From Corbicula japonica (lineage: Eukaryota; Mollusca; Bivalvia; Venerida; Cyrenidae), in assembly GCA_038501625.1 (NCBI GenBank), contig JAZAYU010000008.1:6200938-6264937 (forward strand): DNA of 64,000 nt, read 5' to 3'. The first letter of the stretch is position 1. Each line of letters opens with the position of its first letter. The notes beneath the pieces are model-generated. The model did no database searches. It was not told the origin of the DNA and saw only the letters and a program-made list of their open reading frames with translations. This document shows, piece by piece, positions 20,911-34,812 of this stretch. Both the position numbers and the translations under genes were made by a program.

Positions 20911-23900
20911 TATATTATAATAGGGTCGGTATAAAACGCAGACGATATAGAATATAGAAGGTTGCAGACAATATAAACAAAGAAGGGGTGTGAAAAACGC
21001 AGACAAAATAGACAGTGAAGGAAACTAGAAAACGCAGACAACATAAAATAAATACAAAATGTTTTTGTTGTTTAAATTAATGATATTTGAAGCTGTAGAA
21101 ATAGTGAAAAGGCTTTTATGCTTTTATTAATGATAAATTTAAGTGATTATGTTAAATGAATATAATAGTTTTTATTCACTATGGTAAGGTAATAATTAAC
21201 TCAAATGGTAATAATGACAATATTTTTTGATGAATGATTTGGTGTGATCAAATTATGAATTAGTTTGATAGATCTTAGAACAACAGCTTTTGTTGAAATA
21301 TAGCAACTTATTTCTAAAGAAGTAATCAAAAGGGAAGAAAATTAATGAAGTAAGGTAATAATTAACTTGTGATAATGACAATCATTTTGATGATTGATTA
21401 TAAATAAAAGTATGATCAAATTATGATTAAGTTTGTTTGATCTTGGGTATAGTTTTATAAAAAGGTAAAGATATCGAAAATCGGACGAATATAATTATTT
21501 CATAGTAATTGATTATTTTTGTTCATAAATATTTGAGTTGGTTTTTTTAATGGATCGAGAAACATGGCGGTTCCCCACAGCTTTTCTGTTTTTATAGATA
21601 TATATATATATATATTTTTAATGCATCTCATCATATATCCTGCTGAGCATTCAAAAAAGATATAGATTTTGGAAATCGAACCATAAAAAGTACTTAATAC
21701 ATAACATAGAGCTCATAAAAGTGTTCATATGTTTAAATTAAATTAAAAGTTGTGTTTTGTTAGAAGAGTAAACAATTGTTAAAACTTCACTTTGATCATA
21801 TTGCTGTCATCATTTATCCCTGTAAAGGGGATTTGTGCATAATATAATCCTATTAAAATAATTATCATTATTGATTAATAAGTGTTCATATAATCAAATT
21901 AAAAGTTTTGTTTTGTTAGAAAAATAAATAGTTGTTAAAAGTTCACTTAGCCTGAGGTATTGCAAATATGTAATCTTTAATTTAGTTAATTAACAGCACC
22001 TATATATGCATATATCATGATAATAAATTAATCAAAATAATTATCATTATTGATCAAATTAATCAAAATAATTATCATTATTGATAAACTATAGTTATGA
22101 CTGATGCATTTTTCACAGCAAGAACAAACCAACGATAACTTGAGCAGTGAACATAATATTTCATTTTATGATTTTATATCTCCGTTCTTGTTAAAAGTAT
22201 ATAACAAAATGTTTCAAAACTGCGAATACTCTATGTATTTTGTTTCTTCATGTTCGTTCTACATTACACCAAAATATTTAATTCTTAAGAAAAGTTAGAC
22301 TTTATTATCATAGATTAAGAAACTATGTTATAATAAAACTGATATATCGTTCTTATGGCTAAAGCTTTAACAAAAAAGGAAGAAGTTCACATGCATATCT
22401 GTCTTCTAATTAACTTGTGCTAAGTGAATAATTCAGACAATATTCATAGTTTTTATACATATAGTTTTGACTCCTCCCACATTGAATGACAACACCCCAA
22501 CTGTCAGATTGAGCTGTCATAGATTAGCCAATGGAGTAAGGTAACATGACAGGGGACACAGGCTGATAAATAATCAGTTGCAAATTGGAAAGTATAGTAT
22601 GCAAGCCCCCTTCTAATTATCATGGCACAGAGGATAGATCAAAATTAAAGATCGTGCAGAAAACAGACATTTTAGGAAAAATATAAAGCAACATATTTCT
22701 GTCATTGGCATACAAATAAAAATCAATCAAAATTTGACACAATACAATCTAATTTGCCAAGCCGATGAGAGAATAAGCTAAATACTTAAATACTAAATAA
22801 ATAATTACAGAAAATACTGCATTTAATATTTCTTTTACTGATTTTTAGTAGGATACCCATCACAGTGTCAAAAGGCCCATACCCCAATGTCTGCATCGTC
22901 CAGAATCATTAGACCCTATCAGTAGTGTACCGATTAATGGTGTCAGAGATAATTTGCGAATAAACAAGGGGTTATATTGGTAAAGTAATTGCTGTCACCC
23001 TCAAGATAATCTACAATTTGCGTTGTAGTATTTCAATATTTTAATATTCTTTTATGTATAAATTAATGACAATTTTGTCATTTGTCATTGTATAAATTAA
23101 CCAAATTTTCTATACAGCAAATGCCAAAAACGTATAGTGAGAACTTATTTTAAGTATAATGTTGTTGATTTTTTTAAATTCTAGTTTTGTTAAACAGAGT
23201 TGCAAAAATGTTGTTACTAATTGATTTAGCGGTATTTGTTACCAAAATGGAAAATTAACAAATGTAAGGCAATTGTGTGCTTTTTTACATTAAAAATCTT
23301 GTTCCTATTCTGGAAAATCATACTATTAATACTTAATTAATAGCAAATACCATTGTTACAACTTGTCATGGTCATGCATAAACCCACTGCTATTTTTTTG
23401 TAAGAGTTCAACGTTAATAATATAGATCTATTATAATTTACATTTGATATTAATTGTTAAAACGCTCAAATATAATATCGCCAGTGATTTCAACGATTTT
23501 ATTTGTTTTATATTATCAATGTATTTTAATTAATTTTCTAATTATTTAATAGAATATTTCGCCATCTAGATAACTTTATTTCAAAAGAAAAATATTTCAC
23601 TGAACATATAAAAACATCAGTGTCAATCTTTAAATCTACATTATTATATCAGAGGAATACAGATAAAGTCATGGTGCTTGTTACAAAAAATATCTGTACT
23701 AAACTGGAATATTGACTTAGTCTGACTTTGTCCAAAAATCAAAGCCATTTTTATTAAATGATACAAATCCAATCAATACTCTAAATATCAGACTATATTT
23801 ATTTGTCAATATAAAAAATCTTATCTGAACACAAAATATCACACTAAATTAAATTGTCAACTAGAATAATAAATAAATGCAAAATGCAATGTTTAAATAT

Positions 23901-24592
23901 TTACCAATTTACTCATTTTCTCTTTAAAGTATTTTTGTAACAAACATTGTCTTATAAAAATTGAACTGATAATTTTCGTCCCTATTGTTATTTACCTCTT
24001 TAAAAAAATAATTCGCTTTTTTTTAAGACTCTGTTTGTTACAAATAACAATAAACAGTTTAACTATACCCAAGATCAATCAAACTAAATCATAATTTGAT
24101 CACACTTTTATTCATAATTAATCATCAAAATGATTGTCCTTATTACCAGTTAATTTTTACCTTACTTCATTAATTTTTCTTCCCTTTTGTTTACTTCTTT
24201 TATAAATAAGTTGCAAAATTTCAACAAAAGCTGTTTGTTCTAAGATCAATCAAACTAATTCATAATTTGATCACACTTAAATCATTCATAAAAAATATTG
24301 TCATTATTACCATTAAGTTAATTATTACCTTACCATAGTGAATGAAAACTATTTGATTAATTTAACATAATCACTTAAATTTATCATTAATGAAAGCTTT
24401 TTCTCTATTTTCTACAGCTTTAACTTTAAACAACAAAAACATTTTCTATTTATTTTATGTTGTCTGCGTTTTCTTGTTTCCTTCATTATCTATGTTGTCT
24501 GCATATTTCAACACCCTTCTTTGCCTGTATTGTCTGCAGCCTTCTATTTTCTATATCGTCTGCGTTTTATTCTGTGCCATTATAATATAAAG
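20911..24592. mobile_element. 3.7-kb element with ~0.54-kb terminal inverted repeats
   Basis: The sequence 20911-21470 reappears inverted at 24050-24592. Pairing begins TATATTATAAT and continues through 'aaaacgcagacgatatagaa', the 'gcagacaa' subrepeats, 'tttttgttgttta' and a long AT-rich stretch with 'gatcaaattatga'. The arms contain three or four imperfect ~30-bp subrepeats with core 'gcagacaatataga'. The 2.5-kb centre is very AT-rich, with no credible ORF. This fits a non-autonomous foldback or long-TIR transposon. The right end directly abuts the third ~665-bp repeat. Confidence 0.8.
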
Positions 24593-24599
24593 GAGGTAG

Positions 24600-25166
24600 T
24601 AAATAGTTTGTAGCCGTAGATGCGAATTGGCCCATCTGTAGCTAGGATCCCAAAAAATTGTCTGACATGCTCTTTTTGACCTTGACACTTTCAGTGTGAG
24701 GCAGGTGCTTGGAAATGCGAAACTAATACATTTCTGGCTCTGCCTTCAGTTTAACTTGCAATTCTCAAGGGGCATACAAACAAGTGTGAGTAGTGCAAAA
24801 TCGAGGTGGTTATGGTATATTTTGAGTATGATTTAATGAATCAGTAGGGATTTTACCATGTGTGAGTGGCAAGCATTTATTTTGGTCATTGGCAATAAGA
24901 AAGCTGTGAACTGATGAATGTTTGAAATTTTGCCTCGTCGGCCGACCAGTTTTCACGACCAGAATGTGAAAGTTAATGGTGCTTAAAAATCAACTGATAT
25001 GTTTTGAATATAATTTTGCTTTGTTTTCATAAACTGTATGTCATTGTGATGTCAGTTATGTGCCCTTTCTGTTTCAGGTATGTGCTAGTAGGGAGCAAGT
25101 GGAGTTGTCGTGTCGGCTGTGATTCTCTGTTTTGCGATATATCAGATTAACCGTTTTCTGCCACCA
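24600..25166. repeat. ~665-bp repeat, copy 3, internally deleted
   Basis: It matches copies 1 and 2 but lacks about 120 bases between 'gcgaattggccc' and 'atctgtagctagg', and shows several substitutions. It ends 'ccgttttctgccacc'. It starts within a few bases of the inverted-repeat element's right end. Confidence 0.75.
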
Positions 25167-25410
25167 AAATAGGACCATTGTGTCAATGCGTTTTCTCAGC
25201 ATTTGTCATTTTTCAACATAACTAAATATCATTTTCCTCCTTACTCAATATTTACTTTAAAAAAAAGACTGGTAGCTAACTATCAAGATTACAAGTAGCG
25301 TACATTTTAACATCTTATTCCCACAAAGGGGGATAGCACTATATTACGATACTTGAGGGATAGAAATGTAACAATAACTGAGGGTAGACCGCCTTCGGAA
25401 TGTCAATCAA

Positions 25411-25528
25411 TTGTCATATATTATCGTTGTCATCTCTTAATGTTCGCGTGTTGACAAATCCACATTGCAAGATTGTCATATATTATCGTTGTCATCTCTT
25501 AATGTTCGCGTGTTGACAAATCCACATT
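25411..25528. repeat. 61-bp direct duplication
   Basis: Two copies of 'attgtcatatattatcgttg' extended to 'gttgacaaatccacatt' lie head to tail (about 25411-25467 and 25472-25528). Confidence 0.85.
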
Positions 25529-25759
25529 AAATTGCAAGAATTTGGATTGGATTGTTTTGTAACAGAGTTCAAGTTAATAAAAACTGTTCTTTGTATTTAT
25601 ATATTTGTGATGGAACGTCTAAAAGCTTACAATAGGAACTGTTAATTATAGCTTTTTAGTCTGTACAAGGAAGAGACTAGTAAAGGATAAAATTCGCACA
25701 TCGTAGTTTTTGAATGATACTAATGAAGAGACAATTACTAAATATTAAATGTACAGTTG

Positions 25760-28700
25760 GGTCCTTCATCTAATTATTTTATCAGATTCCGAGCTTCAGG
25801 TATATTTCAACCGGATTAAATTGTACTTATGTAGGCTCGATGTGTGCCTTTGGAATGACGACCTCTGAATGTCCATGTCAAGCGATAGGTCTTTTACTAT
25901 GACGAGACAGACAAGAAAAGCAACTATTTCATGAGTGAATTCTTGTAATATGACATTAAAACATGTATTGAGTATTTCTTTCGCCCAATACTTGAGGGTC
26001 GCGGTCATTGTAAAGTGCATTTTCGAGTTAATTTGCGCGCATGAAAGAGAATTTGTAGGTAGATAGTTGTTACTAGCAGAGTTTTTAGTGACAATGTCAT
26101 GTTCTGTGAAGTAAAACACTGTTGAAGAATCCAGTTTCAAATGGTACAACGCTTGAGAGTCTGTCATAAATAATAATCGTTTTGGGAATGATCATTCTTA
26201 CTTCTTTGCGATTTCTCTTCAATTATTATCAGAAACCTTAAAAAAGAATGTGATTCGTGTATTTCTGTACGAGTACACGAAAACCAATCATTTTATTCTA
26301 TGTACATCACGTATAGTTGGTATTTCTAATGCCCAAAACGTGAGGATCTCGAACATTGTTTAGTGCATTTTAGAGCAAATTCGTGCAAGAACGAGAATTA
26401 CTTTCACGTAAGTATAGTTGTTATAAGCCGAGTGTGCCCTGTAACTTAATGCTAACTTCTGTAAACTAAAACACTGTTGAAGAATCCAGTTTGAAAGGGT
26501 ACAACGCTTGAGGGTCAATAATTAATAATGTTCTTCATTTCAAATGCTCTTCTTACTGCTTTGCGATTTCTCTTAAACTGTTATCAGAAACCTTATGAAA
26601 GGCTCTGAATCGTGTATTTTTGTATGAATAAATGAAAACCAATCACTTTATTCTATTTACAGGGAATATATAGTTGGTATTTGTAATGCCCAATACCTAA
26701 GGGTCTCGAACATTGTTTAGTGCATTTTAGAGCCAATTCATGCAAGAACGAGATTTTTTTTCATGTAGGTAGTTGTTATAAGCAGAGTGTTTAATGTCAC
26801 TTAATGTTAGATTTCATAAAAATAAACATTGTTGAAGCGTACATTTGCAATGTGTAAAATACTTGAAGGTCAATAATAAGTAATTACAAATGCTGGCTGT
26901 TGCCGTAATGCGATTTCTCTTTAATCGTGTTCAGAATCATAAGAAAAATATCTGATTCATGTTTCTTTCACCTAAATACATTTAAACCAATCAATTCCTT
27001 CTATCAACATCGCATTTGACCCAACACCTGAGGGTCGCGTCAAAGAAAAGAGATACGGAGAGTTTTTCATTCACTTAGTGTTGTTTTTAAGTGGAAAGTT
27101 GTTATAACCATAGTGTGGCAAGAAATTGAATGTAAGCTGCTGCAAACTCAAACATTTTGGTGAAGAATCGAGTTCCTATGGGTACAACACTTGATGGTTA
27201 CTTACAAATGATGTTTCTTATGCCAACTGCTGAATACGACTGTCATGCAACGCGTATTTTACAATGGTGAGGCACGTAAGAAAAAGCATGCCTTTCATGA
27301 ATGAATTCTTATATTAGTACATTAAAAGCATTTCGTGTTAAATATACAGTGCATGTATTGAGTAGTTTCTAAGCTCAATACTTGAGGGTCGCGACCATTC
27401 TTAAGTGCATTTTAGAGCCGATTCGTGCAAGAAAGAACATTTTTGTCATGTCGGTAGTTTTTATATGCAGGTGTAACTTAATGCTAACTTCTGTAAACTC
27501 AAACATTGTTGAAGAATACAGTTGGAAAGGGTACAACGCTGAGGGTCAATAATAAATAATGTCCTTTATTTCAAATTCTTTTTTTACTGCTTTGCGATTT
27601 CTCTTAATTTTTTTTTATGAGAAACTTTATGAAAGGATGTGATTCATGTATGTTTGTATTAAAACATGAAACCAATAACTTTATTCTATGTACAGCGGAT
27701 ATAGTAAGTAGTTCGAAAGCCCAATACCTGAGGGTCTCGGACATCGTAAAGTGCGTGTTAGTGTAAATTTGCTGAAGAAAGAGAATTTTGTGTGTATGCA
27801 GTTGTTAAAAGCAGAGTGTTTAATGTCAGTGAATGTTAGATTCTATAAAATTAAACATATTGTTGAAGAGTACATTTTCAATGGGTACAATACATGAGGG
27901 TAAATAATAAGTAATGCATCATGTTACAAATGTTGGCTGTTGCTGTAATGCGATTACTCTTTAATTATGTTCAGAATCCTAAGAAAAATATGTGATTCAA
28001 GTTGCGTTCACCTAATACATTACAGCCAATCACTTCCTTCTATCTACATAAGATATTTTGAGCATTTATACAACCCACAATATGAGGGTCGTGTGAAAGA
28101 AACGAGATACGGAGCCTGAGTTTTTCATTCACAAAAAAACGTGTAATTTTTTAAGTGAAAAGTTGTTATAACCATAGGTTGGTAAGAAATTTAATGTTAG
28201 CTACTGCTAACACAAACATTTGAATGAAGAGTCCAGTTCTAATGGGTACAACACTTGAGGGTTACTAACAAATGAGGTTTATTATGCCAACTGCTGAACG
28301 TCGCGTTCATGCGATGATTCTTTAATAATGGGGATATACATATTAAGAAAAGCATATATTTCATGAATGAATTCTTGCATTATTACATTAAAATCGATTT
28401 TCTTCTAATAAACAGTGCATGTAGTTCTTGATCCCAATACTTGAGGGTCGCGGTAATGTGTAAATTGCATTTTAGAGCCACTCCGTGCCCAATAAAAAGA
28501 ATTTATGAAGGAAAGTTGTTATAAGCAGAGGATTTTATGTTACTTGATGTTATGCTCTGTAAACTAAAACACTTTTGAAGAATCCAGTTTTAAAAGAAAC
28601 AACGCGCGAGGGTCAATAATAAATAGTTATCTTTATTTTAAATTATGTTTCTTACTTATTTGCGATTTCTCTTAAATTGTTAACAAAACTCTTATGAAAA

Positions 28701-31700
28701 GATCTGATTCATGTATTTTTGTATTAATTCATGAAACCCAATCACTTAATTCTATGTACAGCGGATATAGATGGTATTTCTAATGCCCAATACCTGAGGG
28801 TGGCGAACATTGTTCAGTGCATTTTGTAGCCAATTCGTGCAAGAACGAGAACTTGGTTATGTAGATAGCTGTTATAAGTAGATTGTATTCTGTACTTTAA
28901 TGTTAACTCATGTAAACTCAAACATTGTTGAAGAACCCAGTTAGAAAGAGTACATAGCTTGAGGGTCAATCATAAATAACGTTCTTCATCCCAAATGCTC
29001 CTTTTTGTACTGCTTTGCTATTTTTCTTAAATTGTTATCAGAAACCTTATGAAATGATCTGATTCGCGTATTTTTTGTATTAAAACATGAAAACCAATTA
29101 CATTTTTATGTACAACGCATGTAGTTGGTATTTCTAGAAGGAAAATACCTGAGGGTCTCGGACATCGTAAAGTGCATTTTAGAGCCAATTCGCCCACGAG
29201 GAGATTTTTTGTATATAGGTAGTTGTTATAAGCAGAGTGTTTAATGTCACTTAATGTTAGAATATGTAAAAATAAACATATTGTTGAAGAGTACATTTGC
29301 AATGGCTACAATATTTGAGGATCAATAGTAAGTAATGCACCTGATAACAAATGCTGGCAGTTGCTGTAATGCGATTTCTCTTTAATTGTGTTCAGAATCC
29401 TTAGAAAAGTATCTAAATCATGTTTCGTTCACATAATACATTAGAACCAATCGCTGTCTTATATCTACATCATATATGTTGAGCATTTCTAAAACCCAAC
29501 ACCTGAGGGTCGCGTGAAAGGAAAGAGATACGGAGAGATATTCAATCACTCAAACGTATTGTTTTTAAATAAAAAGTTGTTATAACAATAGTTTGGCAAG
29601 AAAATAAATATATACTGCTGTGTACTCAAACATTTTGATGAAGTCCAGTTCTTATGGGTGCAACACTTGAGGATTACTCACAAATGATGTTTCTTATGCC
29701 AAATGTTTAATGCGAGTGCCATGCGATGAATCCTTAACAATGGTGAGACACCTAAGAAAAGCATCCATTTCGTGAATAGATTATTGTATTAATACATTTA
29801 AAACCATTTCCTTATATACACAGTGCATGAATTGGGTATTTCCAAAGCACAATACTTGAGGGTCGAGGTAATTGTAAAGGGCATTTTCGAGCGAATTCGC
29901 GCACAATAACGGCAAAATATTTATGTAGGAAGTTGTTAATAGTAGAGGTTTTCATGTAAACTAAAACACTTTTGAAGAATCCAGTTGCAAAGAGTACAAG
30001 GTTTGACGGTCAACGAAATATAACGTTCTTAATATGAAATGTGCTTCTTACTGCTTTGCAATTCCCTTGAATGACAATGAGAAGACGTGCAACTGAGCAA
30101 TACATGAACAACAATCACTTATTTCTATGTAAAGCGGATAAAGTTGATATTTCTAATGCCCAATATCTGAGGGTCGCAAACAGCTTAAAGTGCATTTTAG
30201 AGCTATTTCGCGCAAGAAAGAGACTTATGTTCATGTTCTTAGTTGTTATAGGCGGAGTGTGTCATGAAAATTAATGTTAAGTTCTGTAAACTCGAACATT
30301 GTTGAAGAATCCATTTGCAAATGGTACAACGTTTGAGGGTCAGCAATAAATAACGTTCTTTGTTTCAGATGGTTTTCTTACTTCTTCCCGATCTCTCTTA
30401 AATTGTTATCCGAAACCTTGGAAAAGGATGAGATTCGGATATTTCGTATGAATAAATGAAAACTAACAACGTTATTGTATGTACAGAGCACATAGTTGGT
30501 AATTCGAATGTCCTATACCCGAGGGTCGCGAACATCGTAAAGTGTATTTTAGAGGCAATTGGCACATTTAGGAGATTTTTTTATGGTTAGAAAGTTGTTA
30601 TAAGCATAGGATTTAATGTCACTTAATGTTAGGTTTTGTAAACTTAAACATAATGTTAAAGCGTACATTTGTGATGGGTACAATACTTGAGGGTCAATAA
30701 TAACGTATGTACCTTATAACAGATGCTGGTTGTTGCTGTCATGCGATTTCTCTATTATTATGTTGAGAATCGTAAGAAAAATATCTGATTCATGTTTCGT
30801 TTACCTAATACATTAAAACCAATCACTTTATTATATTTACATCACGTATTTTGAGCATTTCTAAACCCCAACACCTGAGGGTCGCGAAAAAGAGAAGAGA
30901 AACGGATTGTTTTTTATTCACTTAAATGTATTGTTTTTAAGTAGAAATTTGTTATAACTATAATTTGGTAAGAAATTAAATGTTACCTGCTCCCTACTGA
31001 GACATTTTGGTGAAGAGTCCAGTTCATATGGGTGCAACACTTGAGGGTTACTCACAAATGATGTTTCTTATGCCAATTTCTAAGTGCGACTGTCGTTAGA
31101 TCAGTCTTTAACAATGGTGAGACCCAAATGAGAAAAACATATATTTCATGAAAGAATTATTGTATTATTACATTAAAAACCATTTGCTTATATACACAGT
31201 GCATGAAATGGGTATTTCTAAAGCACAACACTTGAGGGTCGCGGTAATTGTTGATTGCATTACAGAGCCATTTCGCGCGCAATAAAAGAATTTTTTGTGT
31301 ATAAACAGAGTGTTTCATGTCACTTAATGTTGATATGTTCTGTAAAGTAAAACACTGTGGAAGAATCCATTTGCAAAGGGTACAACGCTTGAGGGTCAGC
31401 GAAATACAACTGTCTTTATATTGAATGTGTTCCTTACTGCTTTGCGATGTCTCTTGAATTGTTATGAGAGATCACATGAAAGGATCTTATTCATGTAATT
31501 TTGTATGAATATATGAAGAACAATCACTTAATTCTATGTTCAGCACATAAAGTTGGAATTTCTAATGCCCAATACCTGAGGGTCGCGAACATCGTAAAGT
31601 GCATTTTACAGCCATTTCGTGCAAGAAAGAGACTTATGTTCATGTAGTTAGTTGTTATATGCAGAGTGTGTTCTGAAAATTAATGTTAAGTTCTGTAAAC

Positions 31701-32334
31701 TCGAACATTGTTGAAGAATCCATTTGCAAAGGGTACAACGTTTGAGGGTCAGCAATAAATAACGTTCTTTGTTTCAAATGGGTTTCTTACTGCTTTCCGA
31801 TTTCTCTTAAATTGTTATCCGAAACCTTGGAAAAGGATATGATTCGGATATTTTGTATGAATAAATGAAAACTAACCACTTTATTCTATGTACAGCGCAC
31901 ATAGTTGGTATTTCGAATGTCCAATACCTGAGGGTCGCGAACATCGTAAAGTGCGTTTTAGAGCCAATTCTTACACGAAGGAGAGTTTGTGTGTGTAGAA
32001 AGTTGTTATAAGCATAGGATTTAATGTCACTTAATGTTAGGTTTTGTAAACTTAAACATATTGTTCAAGCGTACATTTGTAATGGGTACAATACTTGAGG
32101 GTCAATAATAACGTATGTACCTTATAACGATTGCTGGTTGTTGCTGTCATGCGATTTCTCTATTATTATGTTGAGAATCGTAAGAAAAATATCTGATTCA
32201 TGTTTTGTTTACCTAATACATTAAAACCAATCACTTTATTATATTTACATCACGTATTTTGAGCATTTCTAAACCCCAACACCTGAGGGTCGCGAAAAAG
32301 AGAAGAGAAACGGAATGTTTTTTTTTCCATTAAC
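25760..32334. repeat. higher-order satellite array, left part
   Basis: The base unit is ~175 bp with a conserved core 'acttgagggtc'. Two forms alternate: one continues 'gcg-acat-gtaaagtgca', the other 'aataataaataac'. The pair makes a ~350-bp dimer. Dimers carry four recognisable cores in fixed order: A 'cacttgagggtcgcggtaat', B 'gcccaatacctgagggtc', C 'tccaatacctgagggtc', D 'caacacctgagggtcgcgaa' followed by 'aagaga'. A cores occur near 25985, 27380, 28435, 29850 and 31227, so the higher-order unit is ~1.4 kb. Units on the left are more divergent than those after ~30500. No ORF is conserved between units. Confidence 0.9.
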
Positions 32335-33159
32335 TTAAGGTAAGACCTGTGTAATGGGCACTATTAAGAATCCAACATCTGATTATATTTTCATCAACTG
32401 CTTTATACCACTGACTTGTATGCAAAATTTTAATGATTTTCACCGTGTAGTTTTTGAGATTTTTAGCTTTTTTTATTTAAAAAAGTGAGAAAAAACGTGA
32501 AAGTATCCAAATTCTTTAATCGGTGACAAAATTTTTTGTTATTGATAAATTCAACCTTAATTTTTTACAGTGTATCAAAAATATGTTATATTTTACTAAA
32601 CCAATTTAAGATATAATATATAAATACATAATATATCTTAAAATGACATTTTTTGACCAAATAAATTTAAAAAATGCATTTTTTTTTATATTTCACGAGA
32701 CTAAATTAATGAAAATTGTGCAAAATCCTGATTGGTGCAATATACCAAACTTTACTATTTTTTAACTATATACCTTAAATAAAATTTAAACAAAATTTCA
32801 GAGAAGTTTACCGTCCAGTTTTAGAAATTTTCAAATTGATGACTTGAATAAACACTATTCTGATAGCGAAAACCCCTTTAATCTTGATTATTTTGCTTAT
32901 TTTAGTTTAAATCATGAGAATGTTTTATTCAATGACATAATTACATAGGAAACAAGAGCTGTCACTGGAATTGACATATGCCCCCGAAATGCAGCTTGAA
33001 ATCAAATAGGTATACATATGTAATAAATAAACATATGTAATGAAAAATATGCTTGTGGAAGACGAAGCATACTGCATGCATGTAATGTGAAAGATGAAAG
33101 GATCATAATTATGTTTCAAGTCTGTAGTAAATATATAGTTAAATAAAGTTAAATATTAA

Positions 33160-34601
33160 TATGAACAAGAGGTCCATGATGGCCCTTTATCACTCACCTG
33201 AGTGCAACGTCTCGATATGTTGAACATTTACATCAAGTTATTTTAAAATCCAATAAGAAACAACAAATCTACAGCTTGGAAAAGAAAATGCTATTTTTCG
33301 TAACAGTGACCTTGACCTTTGACCTACAGGCATGGGTATTGTAAGCAACACATCCCTTTGTCATGGTGAATATTTTTGTAAAGTTATTTTGAAATCACTT
33401 CATTCATTAGGAATTAACAGCCAAGACAAGAAAATGTTATTTTTAGTAACAGTGACCTTGACCTTGGACCAACAGGCATGGGTATTGTACGCGAAAGTAC
33501 ACCTTGTCATGGTAAACATTTGAGCCAAGTTATTTAAAAATCCAATGAGAAATAACAAATTTACAGCATGGACAAGATTTTTCTATTTATAGTAACAGTG
33601 ACCTAGTTTTTGAACCCAGGTGACCCATATTCAAACTCAACCAATTAATAACTGGGACACATGTCCTGACCAAGTTTCTTTACAATCTGAGAGTAAAATT
33701 GTGACCACTATAGTGTAAACAAGAAAATTCTATTTTTAGTAACAGTGATCTAGTTTTTGGACCCAGATGACCCATATTCGAACTTGTCTGACAAATCATT
33801 AGGACAAACATCCTGACGAAGTTTCATGACAATCGGAGCAAAAATGTGACCTCTAGAGTGTTAACAAGAAAATTCTATTTTAAGTAACAGTGACCTAGTT
33901 TTGGGACCCAGATGACCCATATTCAAACTCGTCCGAGAAATCATTGGGACAAACATCCTGACCAAGTGTCATGACAATCAGAACAAAAATGTGACCGCTA
34001 GAGTGTTAACAAGAAAATTCTATTTATAGTAACAGTTACCTAGTTTTTGGACCCAGGTGACCCATATTCAAACTCGGCCTAGAAATAAATGGGACAAATA
34101 TCCTGACCAAGTTTCATGATAATTGGAGCAAAAATGTGACTGCTAGAGTGTTAACAAAAAAATTCTATTTATAGTAACAGTGACCTAGTTTTTGGGATCA
34201 GGTGACCCATATTCATACTCGGCCTAGAAATAAATGGGACAAATATCCTGACCAAGTTTCATGATAATTCGAGCAAAAATGTGACCGCTAGAGTTTTTAC
34301 AAGAAAATTCTATTTATAGTAACAGTGACCTAGTTTTTGGACCAGGATGAACCTTTTTCGAACTCGTCCGAGAATTCATTGGGACAAACATCCAGACCAA
34401 GTTTCATGACAATCGGAGCAAAAATGTGACCGCTAGAGTGTTAACAAGAAAATTCTATTTTTAGTAACAGTGACCTAGTTTTTGGACCCTGATGACCCAT
34501 ATTAAAACTCGTCCAAGAAATCATTGGGACAAACATCCTGACCAAATTTCATGACAATCGGACAAAAAAATGTTACCTCTATTGCGCTAACAAAATTTAC
34601 C

Positions 34602-34637
<36 letters not shown>

Positions 34638-34762
34638 TAAAAAGGCCCATAACTCAGCCAAAAATAATCCGATCAGAAATTCCTTTGGATATGCATAACA
34701 AGTCTTGGTGACAAACACTCCTGTGAAGTTTCAATGAAATCCCTCAAGCGATTTCAGTTTAC

Positions 34763-34812
<50 letters not shown>

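Noticed and set aside
34603..34812. A chromosome end suggested by TTAGGG repeats
   Set aside because: The tracts are short, mixed with TTTAGGG, and flanked on both sides by repeat units and satellite; genes lie on both sides.
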